A DNA stretch of 64,000 bases from an uncultured Bacteroidales bacterium (GTDB lineage Bacteria; Bacteroidota; Bacteroidia; Bacteroidales; Bacteroidaceae): contig CALEFD010000107.1 in assembly GCA_937876995.1 (NCBI GenBank), positions 15,394-79,393 on the forward strand. Direction: 5' to 3'. The notes beneath the pieces were generated by a model, which was not told where the DNA came from, did not search any database, and was given only the letters and a program-made list of their open reading frames with translations. This document shows, piece after piece, positions 33,701 to 39,916 of the stretch (the stretch's first letter is position 1; the number at the start of each line of letters is the position of its first letter). A program made the translations under genes and the position numbers.

Positions 33701-33813
33701 TCAGCACTGTCAAAATCAAAAACACTACCCTTAATTGTTAGATTGCCATTTTGAGCCATCACGCTCATTGTTGAAGCTGCAATCAAAGCCAGCAGAAATG
33801 CAAATCGTTTCAT
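30724..33813 (-). CDS. Outer-membrane beta-barrel protein (TonB-receptor-like) with Gly/Met-rich inserts and tail
   Basis: 1029 residues. Signal peptide MKRFAFLLALIAASTMSVMAQ; carboxypeptidase-regulatory-like domain about 22-115 (GSVFDFDSAEPLFPANIQVYE ... YMGYITTDKEFTL); plug-like region about 120-235 (VVVTAALAKVQMVGDTVVF ... LRKLPGVQI-type sequence ... VNGKEFF); then a long beta-barrel of the outer-membrane family 14/OMP_b-brl_3 type. Two Gly/Met/Phe-rich stretches occur, one after the plug (about 287-318) and one making up the last 45 residues. The substrate is unknown; no SusD partner is adjacent. Monocistronic, terminator at 30679-30698. The GC-rich repeats at 30727-30850 come from Gly codons. 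Confidence 0.85.
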   Translation of the reverse strand: MKRFAFLLALIAASTMSVMAQNGNLTIKGSVFDFDSAEPLFPANIQVYELPDSTYINGTSTEDDGAFTLSGLKAGTYVARVSYMGYITTDKEFTLRAGNRNNDLGKITLKGDAQILSDVVVTAALAKVQMVGDTVVFNSDAYRLPEGSSVEDLVRKLPGVQITSDGNITVNGKTISRILVNGKEFFDNDRSVALNNLTADMIEKIKTYDKQSDLARQTGIDDGNDETVLDLTVKKGMAQGWFGNVGVGYGRPLQETSYEVEDLYNVNANVNRFGEDRQMTIMASAGQSAGGMMGGGIGGGIGGFGGMRGMGGFGGGLSKNYNGGMNFARNLGPEISDDSYKYEIGGSINVSHRDSESQSKTASENFYAGGMHTWSNREGSNSNGSTSVSGQLRFEWNQSEKTSLIFTPQFSYSESGSTSKNISKTFNKDPYKYATNPLDDETVFESTDLDPLANYLDSLNNALWNSQNSNSLSESNSMSTSGNILFTQRFDKPGRNISLNANYSLSTSTSDSYSRNDQIRSFMDFTGNIGRRDTTIYNRYNDNPSKNRSLRTQISYTEPLANQTYLQLSYQFSYNYSRSDRSTYDLPQTGAYEFWGMPDWVLEDNYMQFKDDSLSQLSYYENFDQTIQLQLRKVTEKLNLTFGLSALPQHSKMNYNYMGLDTMLSRTVFNWTPTVNMRYRWTRQESLTFRYNGRTSQPSMTQLLDITDNSNPLAISMGNPGLKPTFSNSLNLNYQKYDPTSMSSISFGGSFSNTIRQITNKVTLNNDGGTISQPVNLDGIFANWNTSGNLNAMLSMLDSRLTVNSNTSVNFSHQEGWASIMGKESELRTTLTTGVNERLDVAYRNDYIDVALQGNFRYSNSTNDLQPEREMNTFDFSYGPSVSVLLPWRSLRIISDMMMSSRRGYSAEMNTDELIWNAGMSVSVLKGNKGTISVNFYDILNQRSDVNRSMTATSRTDSFNQTINTYFMVNFSYRIQVFGDKEARQNMRGMRGGMGGFGGGMGGFGGGMGGGMMGGGGFGGGFGGGGMMF

Positions 33814-33982
33814 TTAGTTTGTATTGTTATTATATTATTAAATCCTTTATAAAAAACCATTCAGTTACTTATATACGCGTAATTGACAAATGTTAAATTG
33901 AAAATCACTAAATATTAAGCAAAACCACAACTTTGATTTAAAAAAAAGTTAATGGTTTAATCTAAATGGCAAAATATCATTG

Positions 33983-33990
33983 TATTTTTG
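33983..33990 (+). promoter_or_regulatory. -7 promoter box TATTTTTG
   Basis: TAnnTTTG match 19 nt before ATG 34010. It supports that start for the lipoprotein gene. Confidence 0.45.
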
Positions 33991-34009
33991 TTGCAAAATT
34001 ACGAATAAT

Positions 34010-34834
34010 ATGGATATAAGAGGTAAGTATTTATTATTATCTATAGCGACAATGTTGCTTTTAGTATCTTGTAAAGAAGAATCCACGAACAAGAGTATAG
34101 AGACATCAGTTGTAGAGAGCATAGAAGTGACAAGTGATAAATTAAGCCACACAAAAAAAATTGATGTATATCTACCTATGGGCTACAACAAAGAGAACAC
34201 CTATCCTACTATTTTTATGGAAAGTGGCAGACAATGGCAAGAGTTTGAATATAAGCATATTGTTGATTCACTAATTGAGACAGGAACAATAACACCTATT
34301 ATTATTGTTGTTTCCCAAGAAGATAATATGAAGATTTCAGGCACTGACCATTTCTATTATGAAGTGGAATTATCTGCAAATGTTGCTAAAGGGAACGTAG
34401 ATTTTGAAACAATGAACAAAAATTACGAATCATTCTACATAGAAGAATTACTACCCTCTATTGAATCCAAATTCGCTATCTCAAAAGATAAGGATTCACG
34501 CATTTATTACGGAACTATGTATGGTGCCGATTTTGGAATATCATTAGGTATGACAAAACCCGATTTATTTGGTGAATATTGGTGTTTCTCTCCTGCACAT
34601 TCAAGTGTAGAACAGTTTGGTATGATACCGGGCAAAGCCAAATTCAGAATATGCTGGGGTACAAAAGAGACTGTTAATGCAGACAACTACTATCCATCAC
34701 TCTTAAGTGGCATAAAAAAACGAGGAGGTACAGTAACCAATCTCACATTTGAAGGACGCCCAAGCGGAATGCAATGGAAAGAGCAGTTCAAACAAAGGTT
34801 GATAGAAAAATTCAGTTATCAAACCAACAGATAA
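34010..34834 (+). CDS. Lipoprotein with esterase-D-like alpha/beta-hydrolase fold, probably inactive
   Basis: 274 residues from ATG 34010; a promoter box lies just upstream. Lipobox LLLVSC at Cys21. The body resembles the putative-esterase family (PF00756: feruloyl/acetyl esterases, enterobactin esterase): IDVYLPMGYN, YPTIFMESGRQW, IVDSLIETGTITPIIIVV, YIEELLPSIESKF, then YYGTMYGADFGIS and KPDLFGEYWCFSPAH. The nucleophile elbow, normally G-x-S-x-G, reads G168-T-M170-Y-G172, so the catalytic Ser is replaced by Met. Unless the call is wrong, this is a non-catalytic binding or scaffold protein. It is flanked by unrelated genes on the other strand. Confidence 0.7.
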   Translation: MDIRGKYLLLSIATMLLLVSCKEESTNKSIETSVVESIEVTSDKLSHTKKIDVYLPMGYNKENTYPTIFMESGRQWQEFEYKHIVDSLIETGTITPIIIVVSQEDNMKISGTDHFYYEVELSANVAKGNVDFETMNKNYESFYIEELLPSIESKFAISKDKDSRIYYGTMYGADFGISLGMTKPDLFGEYWCFSPAHSSVEQFGMIPGKAKFRICWGTKETVNADNYYPSLLSGIKKRGGTVTNLTFEGRPSGMQWKEQFKQRLIEKFSYQTNR

Positions 34835-34847
34835 TGTTTAAACCAAC

Positions 34848-35840
34848 TTAATCAATAGGAAAATCAGGGGTGGTACAAATTTGTATTACTCCTTCATTAT
34901 CTTGATATATAAAGTAAGCATCAACATTTTCCAACTTCTTACAAAGTTCCAACGAACGTTCCAACCCTAATACCATCATTGCTGTAGCGTATGCATCGGC
35001 AACTGCACAATTTTCTGCTAACACAGTTACTGAAAGCAGATTATGATTAACCGGACGACAGGTTGCCGGATTTATGGTATGAGCATACTTTTTACCATCT
35101 TTGTAATAGAAGTTTCTATAGTTACCCGATGTTGCCATAGCTCTGTCTGACAACTCTAAAACTGTTTGTAATTCTGTTTCGGTTGCTAAAGAATCGTCTG
35201 TAGGTTTGCTTATCCCTATGCGCCAATCTGAACCTTTTGAATTTAATCCCTTAACTACAATTTCTCCTCCTATTTCCACCATATAATCAGCTATTCCAAC
35301 GGAATCAAAAAGAGCAGCCACCACATCACAGCCAAAACCTTTTGCAATAGCACTACAATCTAACATAATCCTGTTATCTTCTTTCACTATAGCACCATTT
35401 TCTTCTTTTACCATTTGGTAGCCTACTATCTGTTTTAAACTATCTATCAAATCATTATCAATAGTTTCTGCATTCTTAAAACCAAATCCCCAAGCATTAA
35501 CTGCCGGAGCTACAGTAATATCAAAAGCGCCAGATGTTCTTTCTGCCACATGTTGAGCCAAATGGAACACATACAAGAACATAGAATCTAATTCCACTTG
35601 CATATTTTTATTCACCAATGATATTGTTGAATTAGCATTAAAAGTTGATAATGAATTATCTACATCTTTCAATACTCTTGTAATATCAGTGCTTAAATCG
35701 GCGTTGTGATTATAAGTTATATGATATGTTGTACCAAACACAGCACCCTGAGAAGTACGATATTCAGGTTTATTTTCTGCTAAAATAATTACTGTAGCAA
35801 CTATTAAGAATACTAAAAACGGATAATGCCACTTTTTCAT
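34848..35840 (-). CDS. apbE: FAD:protein FMN transferase (ApbE family)
   Basis: 330 residues with an N-terminal membrane/signal segment (YPFLVFLIVATVIILAE). ApbE motifs: GAVFGTTYHITY, VDNSLSTFNANSTIS, FDITVAPAVNAWGFG, LDCSAIAKGFGCDVV, YMVEIGGEIVVKG, and the C-terminal YAHTINPATCRPV ... DAYATAMMVLG with metal-binding Asp/Thr. It attaches FMN covalently to periplasmic-side proteins such as NqrB/NqrC and RnfG. It is last in a minus-strand cluster (DUF4199-GT2-mntP-apbE), 21 nt after mntP. Confidence 0.92.
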   Translation of the reverse strand: MKKWHYPFLVFLIVATVIILAENKPEYRTSQGAVFGTTYHITYNHNADLSTDITRVLKDVDNSLSTFNANSTISLVNKNMQVELDSMFLYVFHLAQHVAERTSGAFDITVAPAVNAWGFGFKNAETIDNDLIDSLKQIVGYQMVKEENGAIVKEDNRIMLDCSAIAKGFGCDVVAALFDSVGIADYMVEIGGEIVVKGLNSKGSDWRIGISKPTDDSLATETELQTVLELSDRAMATSGNYRNFYYKDGKKYAHTINPATCRPVNHNLLSVTVLAENCAVADAYATAMMVLGLERSLELCKKLENVDAYFIYQDNEGVIQICTTPDFPID

Positions 35841-35861
35841 AAATACACCTTATATATAATG

Positions 35862-36437
35862 TTATGCAGACAGATGTTCAATTAAGATTTTTGAACCTAT
35901 AAACAACAAAATAACGCCTCCTACTATCTCTATGGGAAAATTGATTTTTTTACCTGCACAGATGCCCAACCAATAACCTCCTAATGAGAAAAGGAAAGAG
36001 ACTACACCTATAACAATGATTGCCGGCAATACAGATGCTATAGTATTCATTCCCATACATGCAAACGACAACCCCACTGCAAAAGCATCAATACTGGTTG
36101 CTATTGACATAGTTAGAATAGTGGAAAACTTTGACGGATTTAGATGTTTATTCTCTTCTTCATCTGGTTTGATGCCATCTAATATCATTTTAACCCCCAA
36201 GAAGCCCAATAATCCGAATGCTATCCAATGATCAAATGCCTGGAAAGAGCTACTAAAAGAGTTTATTCCTAACCAACCCAACAAAGGCATTACAGCCTGA
36301 AAAAAGCCAAACATCAATGCAGTAAGAAGAACTATTTTCAGCACCATTCGCTTTTCAATAATTCCACATGTTATAGAAACTGCAAAACAATCCATAGCCA
36401 ATGCTACAGCCAAAAAAAATATATCTAAAAGTGTCAT
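35862..36437 (-). CDS. mntP: Putative Mn2+ efflux pump MntP
   Basis: 191 residues and six membrane segments. Signature DIFFLAVALAMDCFAVSI near the start with its repeated half SIATSIDAFAVGLSFACMG around residues 112-130; the paired Asp residues in segments 1 and 4 are conserved in MntP. It exports manganese across the inner membrane. It lies 6 nt after the GT2 gene, so it is likely co-transcribed. I saw no yybP-ykoY riboswitch in front of the cluster. Confidence 0.92.
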   Translation of the reverse strand: MTLLDIFFLAVALAMDCFAVSITCGIIEKRMVLKIVLLTALMFGFFQAVMPLLGWLGINSFSSSFQAFDHWIAFGLLGFLGVKMILDGIKPDEEENKHLNPSKFSTILTMSIATSIDAFAVGLSFACMGMNTIASVLPAIIVIGVVSFLFSLGGYWLGICAGKKINFPIEIVGGVILLFIGSKILIEHLSA

Positions 36438-36443
36438 TGAGAT

Positions 36444-37394
36444 TTATATCTCTTTTTCAATTTTATAATCGTTACGCTCTTGTGAATTTCTACTAATTAG
36501 TTCGCCTAAGAAACCAGTAAGGAACAACAGAGTACCCAACATCATTCCGGTTAGAGCTATAAAGAAATATGGATTATCTGTAACCAAACGAGCAGGAATT
36601 CCATTTGTTAACGAGATCAGTTTGCTGGCTCCGACTATAATTATTGCTATAAAACTGATAATGAACATTACAGAGCCCCATAAACCAAAGAAATGCATTG
36701 GTTTCTTTCCAAAACGATTCAAGAACCAAAGCGACATTAAATCCAAATAACCGTTTACAAATCTGTCTAATCCAAATTTGCTTGTACCAAATTTACGTGC
36801 CTGATGCTTTACAACCTTTTCTCCTATCTTTCCAAAACCGGCATTTTTTGCAAGGAATGGAATATATCTGTGCATTTCGCCATAAACTTCTATGTTTTTC
36901 ACAACATCGCGCTTATAGGCTTTCAAGCCACAGTTCATATCGTGCAGTTTAATCCCTGTAACCTTTCTTGCTGTATAGTTATATATCTTTGAAGGCAGAT
37001 TTTTACTTAATTTGCCATCATAACGTTTCTTCTTCCAACCGGATACCAAATCGTAGCCATCCTCCTTGAGCATACGAACCATTTCCGGAACCTCTTCAGG
37101 ACTATCTTGTAAATCGGCATCCATAGTAACCACATAATCGCCCTGAGCCATCTTAAAACCACAGAACAACGCAGGTGATTTTCCATAATTTCTACGGAAC
37201 TTTATTCCTTTGATATTTGAATTTTCGTTCTGCAATTTTTCTATTATTGTCCAGGAATTATCTGTACTACCATCATCTACAAAGATTACTTCGTAAGTGA
37301 AACCATTTTCGGTCATTACTCTCTTTATCCATGAAAAGAGTTCAGGGATTGATTCATCTTCGTTGTAAAGAGGAACAATAATTGATATATCCAT
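36444..37394 (-). CDS. Membrane-anchored family 2 glycosyltransferase (DPM/Ppm-like)
   Basis: 316 residues. GT2 catalytic domain about 1-220: IIVPLYNEDESIPEL, VDDGSTDNSW, MDADLQDSPEEVPEM (DxD) and KRYDGKLSKNLPSKIYNY. Two C-terminal membrane segments (about 230-256 and 268-300). This layout fits polyprenyl-phosphate glycosyltransferases (ArnC/GtrB type), which load a sugar on a lipid carrier. It starts 2 nt after the DUF4199 gene, a pairing I recall from other Bacteroidales. Sugar and acceptor are unknown. Confidence 0.88.
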   Translation of the reverse strand: MDISIIVPLYNEDESIPELFSWIKRVMTENGFTYEVIFVDDGSTDNSWTIIEKLQNENSNIKGIKFRRNYGKSPALFCGFKMAQGDYVVTMDADLQDSPEEVPEMVRMLKEDGYDLVSGWKKKRYDGKLSKNLPSKIYNYTARKVTGIKLHDMNCGLKAYKRDVVKNIEVYGEMHRYIPFLAKNAGFGKIGEKVVKHQARKFGTSKFGLDRFVNGYLDLMSLWFLNRFGKKPMHFFGLWGSVMFIISFIAIIIVGASKLISLTNGIPARLVTDNPYFFIALTGMMLGTLLFLTGFLGELISRNSQERNDYKIEKEI

Positions 37395-37396
37395 AG

Positions 37397-37966
37397 TTAC
37401 CTGTTTTTTAAGCTACTTCTTATTGATTTAGTTGTTAGCATTGCTACTATCAACGATATAATATTACCACACGAAAATACTGTTGGTATCAACATTTTTA
37501 TAAGTGTAATTGGAGTCATTGATGCAAAAGCTTTTGCATAACGTTCCATCTGTTCTATAAGTTCTACATCTATTCCATCAATAGATTTGTATGTATCGGC
37601 AGCCAAAATCATCTGATTTGACAACAATGTAAAGATAGTACCATCTTTATCTACCAATATAATTAGAACGTATGACAGCACCATAGAGAATACCACGGAA
37701 TAGAACATTGTTAAAAATGACACCATCCATGACAAAAAGAAAGGGAATACTTTAGGAGAATATTTATCTCTAAATCTTTTCTGAATAATGTAAGCCAGAA
37801 CGGGTACACCAAAGGCCATTATGACAAAGACTATAGAGAAAGCAGGCTTTGACAATGAGCAGGCAAATACCAGATACTTAACAATTTGGTAAGTTCCCAA
37901 AATTGTGCCAAGTATCATTGTTTTTTGGGTTATTGAGAATCTCGCTATTTGATTTTCTTGTTCCAT
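37397..37966 (-). CDS. DUF4199 membrane protein
   Basis: 189 residues from ATG 37966 (MEQENQIARF). Four predicted membrane segments (about 17-35, 45-62, 78-105, 150-175), the pattern of the DUF4199 family of Bacteroidetes. No catalytic residues are evident. It heads the cluster with GT2, mntP and apbE. A role linked to the glycosyltransferase is suggested by the 2-nt gap but is otherwise unknown. Confidence 0.75.
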   Translation of the reverse strand: MEQENQIARFSITQKTMILGTILGTYQIVKYLVFACSLSKPAFSIVFVIMAFGVPVLAYIIQKRFRDKYSPKVFPFFLSWMVSFLTMFYSVVFSMVLSYVLIILVDKDGTIFTLLSNQMILAADTYKSIDGIDVELIEQMERYAKAFASMTPITLIKMLIPTVFSCGNIISLIVAMLTTKSIRSSLKNR

Positions 37967-38037
37967 TCTGCAACCATATTGAATAAACCGCAAAGTTACA
38001 TTATTATAGTGACAAAACAAAAAAATAAATAAGGTCC

Positions 38038-38089
38038 GTTTTATAAGTTGTACTTTCAGGATTCCTCCTGAAAGTACAACTTATAAAAC
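38038..38089 (-). terminator. 24-bp perfect inverted repeat at the end of the nucleoid-associated gene
   Basis: Arms 38038-38061 and 38066-38089 are perfectly complementary over 24 bp with a 4-nt loop (TTCC). One arm contains the last codons of the gene (ending FQEES) and the stop lies in the other arm. On the minus strand it is followed by a T-rich tract (TTATTTATTTTTTTG), so it can terminate transcription. Confidence 0.8.
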
Positions 38090-39081
38090 TTGCCATGCTC
38101 GTCTTCCCCCTGCTCTACCAAATTTCTATTACCATGTATGTAGATATGGAAGTTCTTATCCAACTTAATAACGCTCTTAAATGCCCTACCCTGTTTTTTA
38201 ACAGCTGTTTGATTAACATCAAAACTATTTTCCAACTGTAATTCACGTTCGTCTTGAAAACGATTTTTATAATCTTCAAAGCGATCTATCACTGCAGGCT
38301 GTCCCAATATCTGCTGAGTATAACTCTCCATTTCAAATTTAGGAGTCTTCTTAAAGAAATCCATTGATTTGTTCAGCATATCCACTTGATCTGCTCGACA
38401 GACTTCGAACTGTTTAGGCAATTCTTCTGCTAAAAAGTTTCTACAAAGAGTCATCACATTTTCTGTTTGGAAATATGCATCCTTTCTACGCATCAGGTGC
38501 AGATAATCATCAACCCAATAAGCAGCTTCCTGCCCATTAGTCTTATCCACTATAGATACCAAGTATCCTTTTTCTCTTTCATAATTGAAAATCAAGCATC
38601 CCTTGTCTAATTTCTTCAGGTTCACACCCTCTACTGAATCTATCTCAAATCCGTTTTCATCGTGTTCTACGGTAAGAAACAAATCCTTGTTTTCAATTTT
38701 GAACAGACCTATAGCATCACAATGCTCAACTCCAATATTACAATCAGAAAAATAGACAACTATAAAATCTCCGCCTTTTATTTTTGGATGCTGACAGTTT
38801 TCATACAGATGGGTTGCCAAATCTACAGAGAAATCATAAACCATATCAGGATTATCAAAGATATCCGATACCAAACGATACACTCGATTGTTCTCAATTC
38901 CCATATCATCTGCAAATTGATATCTCTCTTCACTTTTGAAAGAGCCCAAGAAGTAATCTGATAATAGTTCATTCATATCAGGCGTAGTTGCGAATAGTTT
39001 CTTGGAAAGCAAGAAAGGTTCGTCATTCGCCTGATTTCCCACATAATGTAAAGCTAATGCTTCTATTTTTGGTTTATTCAT
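38056..39081 (-). CDS. 37-kDa nucleoid-associated protein (NdpA/YejK family)
   Basis: 341 residues. The N-terminus IEALALHYVGNQANDEPFLLSKK and the segments DFSVDLATHLYENCQHPKIKGGDFIVVYFSD, ENKDLFLTVE and KSVIKLDKNFHIYIHGNRNLVEQG match the NdpA/YejK family of nucleoid-associated proteins. It is cytoplasmic with an unknown precise role. The last 11 codons form part of a 24-bp perfect inverted repeat. A TAATTTTG promoter box lies 26 nt upstream. Confidence 0.88.
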   Translation of the reverse strand: MNKPKIEALALHYVGNQANDEPFLLSKKLFATTPDMNELLSDYFLGSFKSEERYQFADDMGIENNRVYRLVSDIFDNPDMVYDFSVDLATHLYENCQHPKIKGGDFIVVYFSDCNIGVEHCDAIGLFKIENKDLFLTVEHDENGFEIDSVEGVNLKKLDKGCLIFNYEREKGYLVSIVDKTNGQEAAYWVDDYLHLMRRKDAYFQTENVMTLCRNFLAEELPKQFEVCRADQVDMLNKSMDFFKKTPKFEMESYTQQILGQPAVIDRFEDYKNRFQDERELQLENSFDVNQTAVKKQGRAFKSVIKLDKNFHIYIHGNRNLVEQGEDEHGKFYKLYFQEES

Positions 39082-39106
39082 CTGTTACAGTTTTTAAGTT
39101 GGAGCA

Positions 39107-39114
39107 CAAAATTA
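39107..39114 (-). promoter_or_regulatory. -7 promoter box TAATTTTG for the nucleoid-associated gene
   Basis: Minus-strand TAnnTTTG match, 26 nt upstream of the start at 39081. Confidence 0.45.
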
Positions 39115-39151
39115 ATCAAATTAAGAGTTTGAAAAGAGTAAAAACACAAAA

Positions 39152-39180
39152 AAAGTGGCTGCAGAAACTACAGCCACTTT
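39152..39180 (-). terminator. Terminator of the GH31-aqpZ unit
   Basis: Minus-strand AAAGTGGCTG / CAGCCACTTT followed by TTTTGTGTTTTT, 21 nt beyond the aqpZ stop. Confidence 0.85.
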
Positions 39181-39200
39181 ATCTATCTTATTGTTTTAGC

Positions 39201-39881
39201 TTATTTTTTACAACATTTATCGCATGTAAGACATTTCCAGACTAAAGCCGCCAATGCACCACCAGCAAACGGACCAACAATAAATATCCACAATTGTTTC
39301 AAAGCTGCGCCACCCTCAAACAGAGCAGGACCTATTGAACGAGCAGGATTAACAGATGTTCCGGTATAACGGATACATACCAAATGAACAAGTACCAATG
39401 AAAGACCTATTGCAAGACCTGCAAAATTGCCGGCACCCTTTTCGCTATCGGTTGTGCCTAACACTACAAGTACGAAGACAAATGTGAATACAATTTCTGC
39501 CAACAAGCCACCAATTGTAGATACACCAGCCTGGCATGCATTTGCACCGGTTCCATTAAGAAGGTCCACATTTTTAGTAAGAAGAGCTAAAATAGCAGAG
39601 CCAATAACTGCGCCTATCACCTGGAAAAGCATATAGCATGCAGCCTCCTTACCCTTCATTCTACCTGACATCCATACACCTAATGTGATAGCAGGATTGA
39701 TATGACAACCCGAAATACCACCAATAGCGTATGCCATAGCAACCACAGCAAGTCCAAAAGCCAAAGCTGTACCCACTACTCCGTTTCCGGTCACTGCATT
39801 GCAACCTAAACTAACTGCTGTACCGCAGCCCATCAATACAAGCACCATAGTGCCCACCATCTCGGCAAAATACTTTTTCAT
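39201..39881 (-). CDS. aqpZ: Aquaporin Z-type water channel
   Basis: 226 residues and six membrane segments. Both NPA half-helices are present (CHINPAITLG near residue 63 and SVNPARSIGPAL near residue 182), with the Arg filter residue after the second. Ends in a Cys/Lys-rich tail (CLTCDKCCKK) that is not part of the channel core. Transports water or small neutral solutes across the inner membrane. It begins 35 nt after the GH31 stop on the same strand with no terminator between, so the two may be co-transcribed. Confidence 0.93.
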   Translation of the reverse strand: MKKYFAEMVGTMVLVLMGCGTAVSLGCNAVTGNGVVGTALAFGLAVVAMAYAIGGISGCHINPAITLGVWMSGRMKGKEAACYMLFQVIGAVIGSAILALLTKNVDLLNGTGANACQAGVSTIGGLLAEIVFTFVFVLVVLGTTDSEKGAGNFAGLAIGLSLVLVHLVCIRYTGTSVNPARSIGPALFEGGAALKQLWIFIVGPFAGGALAALVWKCLTCDKCCKK

Positions 39882-39916
39882 AATACTTCTTTTTATTGAT
39901 TAAAGATTAGTTATAG

